Notes under the pieces: model-generated
What the model saw: only the letters and a program-made list of their open reading frames with translations
Database searches by the model: none
What the model was told of the DNA's origin: nothing
Assembly (NCBI GenBank): GCA_016840125.1
Contig: JAEOSY010000470.1
Coordinates: forward strand, 1-24,536
From: Candidatus Helarchaeota archaeon
Lineage (GTDB): Archaea; Asgardarchaeota; Lokiarchaeia; Helarchaeales; HEL-GB-A
Reading direction: 5' to 3'
DNA: 24,536 nt
Shown here: positions 1 to 6,609 of the stretch, piece after piece
How the letters are laid out: each line of letters opens with the position of its first letter
Position numbering within the stretch: the first letter of the stretch is position 1
Translations under genes and position numbers: made by a program

Positions 1-246
1 CGAATTATAATATTTTGGAGTGCTAATATAAGGTGCAATGTTATTGAGGAGGGGAATTTTAACTTTTTGAATATATTTTAATCTATATTTCTTGTCCAGA
101 TCCTCTTTTACTCTTTTAAGATAGACGTTCTGTTTAAAACCAATAAAATCCACTTCCCATTTATTACGAATTAACTCGCGGGTAAGTTCCAAAGCATAGG
201 TTGAATCTCCTGTATAGGTTATTGGAGAGAAAAAAGCCATTCTCAT
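1..246 (-). CDS. Partial glycosyltransferase, GT-B (GT4-like) N-terminus
   Basis: An open frame of 82 codons starts at ATG 246 (a second ATG lies at 240) and runs off the left edge of the window, so only the N-terminus is seen. It opens with MRMAFFSPITYTGDSTYALE and continues with an ELTRELIRN helix and a WEVDFIGF strand. That is the first Rossmann unit (sugar-acceptor side) of GT-B glycosyltransferases, where a substrate-loop glycine region is followed by a helix and a 'V-D-F-I' strand. The gene lies 22 bases downstream of two GT2 glycosyltransferases on the same strand, so co-transcription in a glycan or glycolipid assembly operon is likely. No strong ribosome-binding site is seen. The assignment rests on an N-terminal fragment and context, so the family is tentative and the sugar is unknown. 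Confidence 0.55.
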   Translation of the reverse strand, partial: MRMAFFSPITYTGDSTYALELTRELIRNKWEVDFIGFKQNVYLKRVKEDLDKKYRLKYIQKVKIPLLNNIAPYISTPKYYNS

Positions 247-268
247 TATAATGCAACTAATCAGTCAG

Positions 269-1324
269 TTATTGATTTGATGAGGATAATTTCATTTTAA
301 TTGCTTTCAGAGTTCCAAAAAGAAGACCAAAACCCCATGCAAAGCCGCGAAGGATATGTAAAAATGAGGATCCCAGGAAAAGTTTGAGCTTACTGCGATT
401 GAGCGGGGTATTGCGGCTCACATCTTTTGCAGGGAGAAAGCTGTATATGAATAAGAATAAGAAAATACCAAAACTAACTACCGTTAATATTACGAATATT
501 GGAGAGTTATATAGAATTTGAAGAAGTAGCAAGACAGGCCATGCCATTATGAGTATGGCATAAAGCATAGGTTGAAAAACAACATCATAAGGTAAATACC
601 ATGTGGTATTAAAACGATTTTTTAATGATTTTCTTACATGGAATAAAGTTGCTCTCATATAGGCAGAACCATCACGATATCCTTTGCGAATTAGTTTTTT
701 AAAGCCGCTTTCTGGAGCATGATAAGAAATAGCTTTGGGTTCTTTCAAAATTTTATATCCTTTTTCAGATATCATGAATGAGATTTCAGCATCCTCTCCA
801 TAGGTCCATTGAGGATTAAATCCACCAACCTCATCTAAAACCTTTTTCCGAAAAACGCATCCAGGACCTCCAGCCCAAAAAACTTCGCCATCAAGTATAT
901 TTTGATTACGTTTTTGAAATTCAACTTGGCGATAGAGAGATGATATACTCCCATCCGTTTGAAAAACGGTCATACCGCCAATGAGGGCAACTTTAGGATC
1001 CTTAAAGTGAGGCATCAACGTAGAAAGCCAATTTGGAACAACAACACAATCAGCGTCGGTATATGCCACAAATTCCGCTTTGGCTTCCAGATATCCCAAG
1101 TTTCGTGCATGAGAAATACCACGTTTTTCGGTTCTTATGAGTCTAACAGGGTAATTTTTGACGATTTCAGAAGTTTGATCGTCGGAACCATCGTCAATTA
1201 TAATAATTTCAACTGAAATATAATCCTGGTTTAAGAGACTCTCAATACAATTTCCAATGGTATTCTCCATACTACGAACGCCAACGATAATCGAAACTAG
1301 TGGAGGTGTCTCCACGAAACTCAC
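269..1324 (-). CDS. Membrane-associated family 2 glycosyltransferase
   Basis: A 351-residue GT-A fold glycosyltransferase of family GT2. Residues 9-120 hold the nucleotide-sugar domain: VSIIVGV strand, DDGSDD at 44-49 and the metal-binding DAD at 90-92. GGPGCVFRK (152-160) and the catalytic-type GEDAEI (176-181) follow. Three hydrophobic segments near 250-272, 276-297 and 320-340 anchor the C-terminus in the membrane, so the active site should face the cytoplasm. The start is GTG at 1324, inside a GTGA overlap with the stop of the upstream glycosyltransferase; this 4-base overlap indicates translational coupling. Together with its neighbours it probably builds a lipid-linked or cell-surface glycan. 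Donor and acceptor cannot be read from the sequence. Confidence 0.9.
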   Translation of the reverse strand: MSFVETPPLVSIIVGVRSMENTIGNCIESLLNQDYISVEIIIIDDGSDDQTSEIVKNYPVRLIRTEKRGISHARNLGYLEAKAEFVAYTDADCVVVPNWLSTLMPHFKDPKVALIGGMTVFQTDGSISSLYRQVEFQKRNQNILDGEVFWAGGPGCVFRKKVLDEVGGFNPQWTYGEDAEISFMISEKGYKILKEPKAISYHAPESGFKKLIRKGYRDGSAYMRATLFHVRKSLKNRFNTTWYLPYDVVFQPMLYAILIMAWPVLLLLQILYNSPIFVILTVVSFGIFLFLFIYSFLPAKDVSRNTPLNRSKLKLFLGSSFLHILRGFAWGFGLLFGTLKAIKMKLSSSNQ

Positions 1325-2133
1325 TTATTAAAAATGTTTTTAAGACTTGTTTTAAAGATAGAATACAAAATTTTAAATCCATCAAGAATTCGATTGATAT
1401 TTGATTTGCGGTAGTAAGTCACTGGACTACTTATTGGAATTTCCTGATATGGAATATTTTGGTGTGCGATTTGTACAACCATTTCGGTTTCTATATCATA
1501 TCCAAATGAAGAAAGATTCAATTTCGATAGAATCGCCCTCCTAAAAGCGCGGAAACCACATTGTGAATCACTAAAATATTGATTGGTTAGACGGTGAATT
1601 AAAAAGTTGAAGAGTTTATTACCAAATAAATTAACAACTGTAGTGGCGGGTGTTCTGAGGTGTTGAGCAAAACGAGTTCCTAATACGAAATCGGCGTTCC
1701 CATCAAAGATCGGCTTTAATAAAAGTGGAATTTCTTCGGGATTGTGTTCTCCATCACCATCTATAGTAATAATTACAACACCACGTGCAATTTTAAATCC
1801 TTCTCGCAGGGCATAGCCTTTTCCCGTATTATATAAATTATGAATTGTAATTACGTGTTTTTCTCTACAAATTTCCAAGGTTTTATCTTGAGAACCATCA
1901 TCGATAACGATAATTTCATAATTTCCCGTGATCTTTTGTAAAACGTGTTCAGTCTGGTCGATAAGGTCTCCGACTGCACGTTCTTCATTAAAAGCAGGTA
2001 TTATCACTGAAATTTGGGGGATTTTAACATCTTTCGAAGCATGGTTGAAGAGGTCGATTTGGGACTGGCTTTTTGCGGTTATGAAAGAGCCCGCCCGATT
2101 TTGTTTTATTTTTTTAGAGTCCTCAACAACCAT
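1321..2133 (-). CDS. Dolichol-phosphate-sugar synthase-like GT2 glycosyltransferase
   Basis: A 270-residue soluble-type GT2 enzyme resembling dolichyl-phosphate mannose/glucose synthases (DPM1 group). After a polar N-terminal extension of about 38 residues come ISVIIPAFNEE (41-51), IIVIDDGSQDKT (74-85), an NTGKGYALREG loop (102-112) that is typical of this group, and the DGDGEHNPEEIP metal site (125-136). No membrane segment is obvious, so it may work at the cytoplasmic face, moving a sugar from a nucleotide to a polyprenyl phosphate. It starts at ATG 2131-2133 with an AAAGGGA stretch just upstream and overlaps the next glycosyltransferase by 4 bases. Its product could feed N-glycosylation; the surface protein at 20383-21168 carries many sequons, although no link is shown. 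Confidence 0.88.
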   Translation of the reverse strand: MVVEDSKKIKQNRAGSFITAKSQSQIDLFNHASKDVKIPQISVIIPAFNEERAVGDLIDQTEHVLQKITGNYEIIVIDDGSQDKTLEICREKHVITIHNLYNTGKGYALREGFKIARGVVIITIDGDGEHNPEEIPLLLKPIFDGNADFVLGTRFAQHLRTPATTVVNLFGNKLFNFLIHRLTNQYFSDSQCGFRAFRRAILSKLNLSSFGYDIETEMVVQIAHQNIPYQEIPISSPVTYYRKSNINRILDGFKILYSIFKTSLKNIFNK

Positions 2134-2207
2134 GTGAATCCCTTTCTAAGTAAGCTATTAATTAATTGTGATATATAAATTGAAGAGACGGTATACCCAC
2201 TACGATA

Positions 2208-2239
2208 GCACCTGGAGGTGCACGAACCCTTGGAGGGGT
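2208..2239 (-). repeat. Two tandem hairpins with C-rich loops
   Basis: Just downstream of the gene ending at 2251, two short inverted repeats stand side by side. One is GCACC/GGTGC at 2208-2221 (4-base loop), the other ACCC/GGGT at 2226-2239 (6-base loop). Read on the minus strand both expose a CCTCCA-type loop. They could end the upstream transcript or form a structured leader for the glycosyltransferase operon starting at 2133. No U-run follows, so a classical terminator is not supported. Confidence 0.4.
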
Positions 2240-2250
2240 CCGCAATAAAC

Positions 2251-2766
2251 TTAATTGGAAGATGGGAGTGATGGACAACATAAGGCTGCGAACTCCCGCT
2301 CGAACTGTTGAAAATAGGGGAGGAGAGTGGCTTTTATTGTGCGTGGACAATGAATGGTGATGTGGATGAAAAGCCCCTTGTTTTCAAAATCAAAAAGGAG
2401 TTTTTCTTTCCCAATCTTGGCGATTAGGCATTCACGACGGTGCCGACCTGTTTTTGCAAAATATAATTTGCCGACAGGTATTTTCTTTTTAATTAGGAGG
2501 TAAATATATTTGTGCTGGACTCGTTCAACATCGTAGACATTTTGAAGAACGAATTGAGCCAGATTTATAACAGTTTCTTTAACATTACGACCTAATACTT
2601 TAAGATGTAAGGCACCGAAGTCGGAAACTGACCAGATATAAAAACCTTTGGGGGGATTGAACGGACTCATTGTGGGAACCCGCCTTTTTCCGAGAGCCAT
2701 AATTCGGGCGTAAATTTCACGTGTTTTGAGGGGATCAAGATCCTTTGAATTCAATACTTCATTCAA
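2251..2766 (-). CDS. Unrecognised protein, possibly with a truncated 5' end
   Basis: A 171-residue basic protein of unknown family. It has alternating strand-like segments (GFYIWSV, HKYIYLLIKKK, GKLYFAK, GLFIHITI), a CPRTIKATLLPYF stretch near the end and two adjacent cysteines (ALCCPS) close to the C-terminus. No catalytic motif is recognised. The start is unclear: TTG at 2766 is the only usual start codon in the frame, yet the frame stays open upstream for about 43 more codons, to a TAA near 2895, with plausible protein sequence (Q-A-I-A-Q-A-V-S-K-N-E-A). Either translation begins at a rare codon such as ATT, or the gene has lost its true 5' end. It stands alone, followed by two hairpins and then the glycosyltransferase operon. 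Confidence 0.5.
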   Translation of the reverse strand: MNEVLNSKDLDPLKTREIYARIMALGKRRVPTMSPFNPPKGFYIWSVSDFGALHLKVLGRNVKETVINLAQFVLQNVYDVERVQHKYIYLLIKKKIPVGKLYFAKTGRHRRECLIAKIGKEKLLFDFENKGLFIHITIHCPRTIKATLLPYFQQFEREFAALCCPSLPSSN

Positions 2767-3105
2767 AAGTCTAATCGCTTCATTTTTAGATACTGCTTGG
2801 GCAATGGCTTGGTTTGTGGTATGTTTCTTAGAACGATACTTAATTAATCGATTTTGGAAAGATTTGAACTGGCAGAGTGATTTCGGGGGGATTTAGATGC
2901 GCCTCACATTCATTGAATTATAGTCGGAATAATTATTTTGTTATTTTTTATGTTCAGAATAGATTATGTAATTTGATAGATTCTGAGTAGCAATTTGAGA
3001 GATTTTATTTCAATTAAAACACATTCTCTCTTGTATTATAATATTTCTTTCAAATTTCTGAACCGAATTGAAAATTTATATTTCTAATTGGAGTTCATTA
3101 GTTAG
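2767..3105. other. Intergenic stretch between divergent genes
   Basis: The left part (to about 2895) is the open but unstarted upstream extension of the minus-strand gene ending at 2251. From 2900 to 3105 the DNA is very A/T-rich. It contains a TATA-like run at 3034-3044 and an AATTTATA run near 3071-3079, either of which could drive the plus-strand sulfurtransferase gene. The second lies about 27 bases before its GTG start and would give an almost leaderless mRNA. A GGAG near 3090 is a possible ribosome-binding site if the first promoter is used. No RNA gene or further ORF is seen. Confidence 0.4.
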
Positions 3106-3939
3106 GTGTTATTATTGGATGAAGCTATAGAAGAGAAACTTCAAAAGGTTAAGCAAATTCTACGGGGAAAAAAAATTCTAGTAGCATTTTCAGGGGGCGT
3201 TGATAGTAGTGTAGTTGCCCGGCTCGCGAAAGAGTATTGCTCTAGAGTTTTAGCAGTTACAATCAAATCCAAAACAAATCCTAGTGGGGAATTAGAGGAA
3301 GCACAATGTGTTGCAGAAGAATTAGGGGTTGATTGGAAAATTATCGAAATTAATGAGCTTGAAGATAAGAAATTTCAAGCAAACCCTCCAAATAGGTGTT
3401 ATTATTGTAAAAAAGGTTTAATGACCGCTCTTCTTGAGATTGCAAGTGATGAAGAGTTAGATTTTATTGTTGATGGGACAAATTCAGATGATTTAACAGA
3501 TTTTAGACCAGGCGCAATTGCTTTAAAAGAATTAGATATCAAATCCCCCCTTGCAGAAGCAGGTATTACCAAAAATGAAATTCGGTCTATTGCCAGGAAG
3601 TTTAATCTAAGCGTTCATGATAAACCATCCATGGCGTGTTTATCTTCCCGTATTCCGTATGGTGAAGAAATTACCGAAAAAAAACTACGAATGATTGCAG
3701 AAGCCGAGACTCTCATTAAAAAATTGGCTAATATTTCCGTTGTCCGTGTGCGTTATCACCGTGGCATTGCGCGAATTGAAGTTCATCCCAATGAGCGGGA
3801 AAATTTTTTTGACAATATGCTTTTGGATGATATTGTACAAGCTCTAAAAAATCTGGGGTTCGTGTATATTACTCTTGACTTACAAGGGTACCGAAGTGGA
3901 TCGATGAATGAGCAAATAGGTAACCTGACGAAAGCATAA
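3106..3939 (+). CDS. larE: ATP-dependent sulfurtransferase, LarE family (three-cysteine type)
   Basis: A 277-residue PP-loop ATP pyrophosphatase of the LarE family, which adenylates and thiolates a nicotinic-acid-derived cofactor; in lactate racemase the result is the nickel-pincer nucleotide. Visible: the PP-loop SGGVDSS at 29-35, CYYC at 97-100, DGTNSDD at 122-128, KPSMACLSSRIPYG at 172-185 (catalytic-type Cys177) and a LDLQGYRSGSMNE end. Cys97, Cys100 and Cys177 together match LarE enzymes that hold a 4Fe-4S cluster and turn over catalytically, rather than those that sacrifice a single cysteine. Translation starts at GTG 3106, because no in-frame ATG precedes the conserved region. No larB, larC or larA lies beside it, so the final target is unknown; a tRNA or other sulfur-transfer role cannot be excluded. 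Confidence 0.88.
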   Translation: MLLLDEAIEEKLQKVKQILRGKKILVAFSGGVDSSVVARLAKEYCSRVLAVTIKSKTNPSGELEEAQCVAEELGVDWKIIEINELEDKKFQANPPNRCYYCKKGLMTALLEIASDEELDFIVDGTNSDDLTDFRPGAIALKELDIKSPLAEAGITKNEIRSIARKFNLSVHDKPSMACLSSRIPYGEEITEKKLRMIAEAETLIKKLANISVVRVRYHRGIARIEVHPNERENFFDNMLLDDIVQALKNLGFVYITLDLQGYRSGSMNEQIGNLTKA

Positions 3940-4022
3940 GATGTTTCTATCTAGTTGAAGGATTAAATTGCTTCTTTTAATGGTAGCATTGAATGGTCTA
4001 TCTATTTTTAAAATTCCAAGAG

Positions 4023-4030
4023 TATATAAA
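4023..4030 (+). promoter_or_regulatory. TATA box of the winged-helix gene at 4136
   Basis: TATATAAA preceded by AAGAG is a good archaeal TATA box. A start of transcription about 25 bases on, near 4055, would leave an 80-base leader before the coding start at 4136. That leader contains the six-codon ORF at 4123-4143. Confidence 0.5.
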
Positions 4031-4135
4031 CGACGGAGGGCACATCAATTTTGCAAGTCAGCTCTGATTATCATCATTAATTATAAATACCTCCGAACCA
4101 TTGAGAATATTGAAGGGGTCTGATGGTTCTAAAGA

Positions 4136-4870
4136 TTGGATAGCGCGGGATCGTACGTGATCGGCACAGAGAAAAAAAAGTTAATACAATCCGAAGAAAA
4201 ATTAAGTGATATCCAGAAATATCTGCTAAAGCTAGCTGAAAAACTGATCGTTGAGGAATATAAAGAAAATTTGTATCCGCTAGATCTTTTGGAAATTGCA
4301 AAGGGAGGCAAAAAATACCCTGAAAATGACCTCTTCAAAAGTATAACCGAATTATATGAGTTGAAATGGATTGTTCCAGGCGAAAGCTTAACAAAAAATC
4401 ATGTTCTTGACAGTCTTGACCACCAAAAAGTCTATCAGTTTATCTTATCGCATCCGGGGTGTGATACCTTGGATGTTATGACGGGATTGAACATTTCCTT
4501 TCGCTATGCTTTAAAAAATTTAGAAACGCTCTTCAAGTTCAGGTTTATTCGCGCGAGAAAATTCTCCCAGTTCTTTTTATATTTCCCCTTTTTTATGGCA
4601 GAGGAAGATGATATGATTTACTGCCTCGCGCGGAATTTAACAACGCGCCAGATTATGCGATATTTGCTTGAGACTAGAACCGCTGCTACAACCTTTGAAA
4701 TTGCCCGTGCTATTAAAAAAACTGAAATTAATGTTCAACGTAAACTTACACGCTTAGCTCATGCCCAAATCATCTCAATTGTTGATGATGGCATCATAAC
4801 CAAATATAAAATAGATAGAACCAAGAAAAACGGATCTAAACTTGTTTTAAATATTCACAACGGATTCTAA
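4136..4870 (+). CDS. Tandem winged-helix DNA-binding protein
   Basis: A 244-residue cytoplasmic protein with no membrane segment. Residues about 97-142 (QKVYQFILSH ... TLDVMTGLNISFRYALKNLETL) look like one winged-helix domain. Residues about 173-235 (LTTRQIMRYLLE ... TTFEIARAIKKTEINVQRKLTRL) look like a second, ending in a wing-like TKYKID strand. The N-terminal 90 residues are charged and helical. It is probably a transcription regulator; ligand and targets are unknown. TTG 4136 follows an in-frame TAA immediately, so the start is TTG 4136 or GTG 4157. The only well-placed ribosome-binding site (AAGGGG) serves ATG 4123 in another frame, a six-codon ORF that stops at 4143 and overlaps the TTG. 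This suggests translational coupling or a small frameshift at the gene's start. Confidence 0.65.
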   Translation: MDSAGSYVIGTEKKKLIQSEEKLSDIQKYLLKLAEKLIVEEYKENLYPLDLLEIAKGGKKYPENDLFKSITELYELKWIVPGESLTKNHVLDSLDHQKVYQFILSHPGCDTLDVMTGLNISFRYALKNLETLFKFRFIRARKFSQFFLYFPFFMAEEDDMIYCLARNLTTRQIMRYLLETRTAATTFEIARAIKKTEINVQRKLTRLAHAQIISIVDDGIITKYKIDRTKKNGSKLVLNIHNGF

Positions 4871-4915
4871 AAAAACGGGATGACTTTTAATCTTAATTCT
4901 CAACCTATTTAAAAA

Positions 4916-5491
4916 TTAATTGAGATATTGCTCCAGCGCTTGAGTCATGAGTAAACCCCTGAGATGCACTTCTTCTAGTTCACATGAGGTGGAGAATTTC
5001 TGTTTGGTGGTATTGGGATTCAAAAAAAACCGCTCAGCTATTTGTTTAAAGCGATCAGGGTTTTGGAGCACCGATGGAAGGTGCATAGATTCCAAATTGA
5101 ATAAACAACTCTCCCCCGATGCACGTTGATGTAGCTTAATTTTAATTTTAAAAAATAGCGCGTCGGATTTTTGAACTTTAAGTGTGTGGAATAAACCCTT
5201 TTTGGTTGTATATCCCAACTCATTAAAATAGGAGCCAAGGTCTGTTTCAAGTTCGGGGGGAATTCTGTACCAGCGCCATACCATGGTACCACAGGTCAGC
5301 CCTGTGAGACCAATAAGAATTTCAAAATAAGGTATGTAAGGTGGAGTAATGTAGGACATTACCACAAAACCGGGAGTAAGAATGGCATGTACAGATATAA
5401 TAATTAGAGAAATTACCAAAGCTAATAATCCAATCTCTAAGACTTTTATGCGTAAATATTCTTTTTTAGCGCCGATCTTCATTTCACTCAT
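4916..5491 (-). CDS. Small membrane protein with cytoplasmic domain, unknown function
   Basis: A 191-residue protein. Two hydrophobic segments occupy about residues 18-42 (LEIGLLALVISLIIISVHAI) and 50-69, the second ending near GLTCGTMVW. A soluble C-terminal domain of about 120 residues follows, holding mixed strands and helices (DLGSYFNELGYTTKKGLFHTL, LFFKIKIKLHQ). No family is recognised. The ATG at 5491 lies 8 bases inside the end of the upstream winged-helix gene, so the two form an operon and are probably translated together. A small DNA-binding protein coupled to a membrane protein recalls membrane-controlled regulator pairs, in which the membrane partner senses a signal or holds the regulator. 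That role is inferred from arrangement only. Confidence 0.6.
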   Translation of the reverse strand: MSEMKIGAKKEYLRIKVLEIGLLALVISLIIISVHAILTPGFVVMSYITPPYIPYFEILIGLTGLTCGTMVWRWYRIPPELETDLGSYFNELGYTTKKGLFHTLKVQKSDALFFKIKIKLHQRASGESCLFNLESMHLPSVLQNPDRFKQIAERFFLNPNTTKQKFSTSCELEEVHLRGLLMTQALEQYLN

Positions 5492-5846
5492 TTATTTCAC
5501 CTTTCATTAGGGTTAGAGCATAATTCTTCTTCATTTGAGTTCCATGAGTTTCTGATATTTTAACCAATATTTTCATTAAGTGATGATTGTGATTAATACG
5601 GATGGAGTACAATTTGGGGGTCAATTTGTCTAGGAGAATCACATTATCTGCCTGCAAGCGATCCAGCACGCCCCTATATAACGTTCGGGCCTGTCCAGAA
5701 TAGCCGATCATGGTAGATAATTGTGCCCCGCTGACCGCCCGGGGATATATATGAGCAAGACACAACAAAATCTTGCGTTTTAATTCGGTATATGAGGCGA
5801 AGGCTACTACTAAATTGTAGACTTCTTTAGAATCTAGTTCAGACAT
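5484..5846 (-). CDS. Winged-helix transcription regulator
   Basis: A 120-residue protein. Residues about 20-75 form a winged helix: TELKRKILLCLAHIYPRAVSG, then AQLSTMIGYSGQARTLYRGVLDRL as the recognition region, and NVILLDKLTPKLYSI as the wing. The remainder is a helical tail (HLMKILVKISETHG). The start is ATG 5844-5846. Its 3' end overlaps the following membrane-protein gene by 8 bases. The region just upstream carries a perfect 16-base palindrome and an 11-base inverted repeat, so binding to its own promoter is a reasonable guess. Family recognition is at fold level only. Confidence 0.65.
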   Translation of the reverse strand: MSELDSKEVYNLVVAFASYTELKRKILLCLAHIYPRAVSGAQLSTMIGYSGQARTLYRGVLDRLQADNVILLDKLTPKLYSIRINHNHHLMKILVKISETHGTQMKKNYALTLMKGEINE

Positions 5847-5894
5847 AGATAGTCATTTATTTTATTGTTTGATCTAGCACACATTATGCCTTTA

Positions 5895-5910
5895 TCGTAT
5901 ATATATACGA
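5895..5910. promoter_or_regulatory. 16-base perfect palindrome, candidate operator/TATA
   Basis: TCGTATATATATACGA is an exact palindrome about 50 bases upstream of the winged-helix start codon at 5846. Its A/T core could serve as the TATA box, so a protein bound here would block TBP. It sits between CACATTAT (5879-5886) and ATAATGTG (5928-5935), a further 8-base inverted repeat. Autoregulation by the adjacent winged-helix protein is inferred. Confidence 0.5.
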
Positions 5911-5967
5911 ATTGGAACTATATATACTATAATGTGTTTTGCCGGGGTGCCCCCCCATAGTTCCAAT
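5911..5967. repeat. 11-base inverted repeat around a GC-rich core
   Basis: ATTGGAACTAT (5911-5921) and ATAGTTCCAAT (5957-5967) are exact inverted copies, enclosing 35 bases that include GGGGTGCCCC (5944-5953). The element abuts the 16-base palindrome and lies just past the 3' end of the His-rich gene (5986). It may act as that gene's terminator, as a second operator, or be a small mobile-element relic. Confidence 0.45.
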
Positions 5968-5985
5968 GTGATTTGTTCCATCTTA

Positions 5986-6222
5986 TTAGAGATGTTGCAT
6001 TGTGTGCTTCAATTCGTCAGCACCCTTCTTTAAATGATTGATGGCATTCTTTAAAGATTTTATTGCATGCTTATCCTCAATTTTATCTTGTAATTTGGTG
6101 AATGATTTTATATGTTCCTCTAAATGTCTTATATTATTTTGAATATATTGCCTCAATTCGCTGGATTCTATGCTTGTATGTTTGTGGGGGTGATCATGTG
6201 AGTGATTATGATTATTCGACAT
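5986..6222 (-). CDS. Small histidine-rich helical protein
   Basis: A 78-residue protein from ATG 6222. The first 15 residues are a histidine cluster (NHNHSHDHPHKH), a plausible site for Ni, Zn, Co or Cu. The rest is a continuous amphipathic helix with regularly spaced Leu/Ile (LRQYIQNNIRHLEEHIKSF, AIKSLKNAINHLKKGADEL), probably a hairpin or coiled coil. No signal peptide or membrane segment is present. No family is recognised. It diverges from the ubiquitin-like gene at 6343 across 120 bases, so the two may share a control region. Metal storage or metal delivery is only a suggestion from composition. Confidence 0.6.
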   Translation of the reverse strand: MSNNHNHSHDHPHKHTSIESSELRQYIQNNIRHLEEHIKSFTKLQDKIEDKHAIKSLKNAINHLKKGADELKHTMQHL

Positions 6223-6342
6223 GATTTTTCAACTCTTTTATTCTCTAAATTAACAACTAGTAATCTCTCAATGCATTTTATTAAGTATTTGTTCTTAATC
6301 TATTCGTGATTATTCTCCGATTTATGAAGGAGCAAAAGTCAA

Positions 6343-6594
6343 ATGGACTCATTAAATCCAATCAATGTAAAGTTTAAGCTGGATAAGCAGGTAGTCGAAG
6401 AACAAATTCAGTTGAATTGGTCAATTGGTAAAGTAAAGGGAAAGATCCGAAAACCATTCAAGATTAATCCATACTATATTTTAGAATTAATATACAAGGG
6501 AGAAGTTTTGGAAAATAAACGGAAATTTAAAGAAGTTAATTATGAACCTAATACTTTCATAAAAGTAATGGCCTCAAGACCTGCAGATATCTAA
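6343..6594 (+). CDS. Ubiquitin-like beta-grasp protein
   Basis: An 83-residue protein with the order of elements of ubiquitin. A strand pair (INVKFKLD, EEQIQLN) is followed by a helix-like segment (SIGKVKGKIRK) and then by LIYKGEVLENKRKFKEVN-YEPNTFIKVM. That tail lines up with the [29 protein letters not shown] half of ubiquitin. The chain ends in ASRPADI, without the C-terminal diglycine needed for conjugation, and no hydrolase-cleavable glycine pair is present. It is therefore more likely a binding module than a modifier. ATG 6343 has a clear AAGGAG ribosome-binding site. It converges with the DUF47 gene (16 bases between coding ends). No E1, E2 or deubiquitinase is nearby. Ubiquitin-fold proteins are well known in Asgard archaea. 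Confidence 0.65.
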   Translation: MDSLNPINVKFKLDKQVVEEQIQLNWSIGKVKGKIRKPFKINPYYILELIYKGEVLENKRKFKEVNYEPNTFIKVMASRPADI

Positions 6595-6609
6595 TTCTTA
6601 CTTTGGTCC

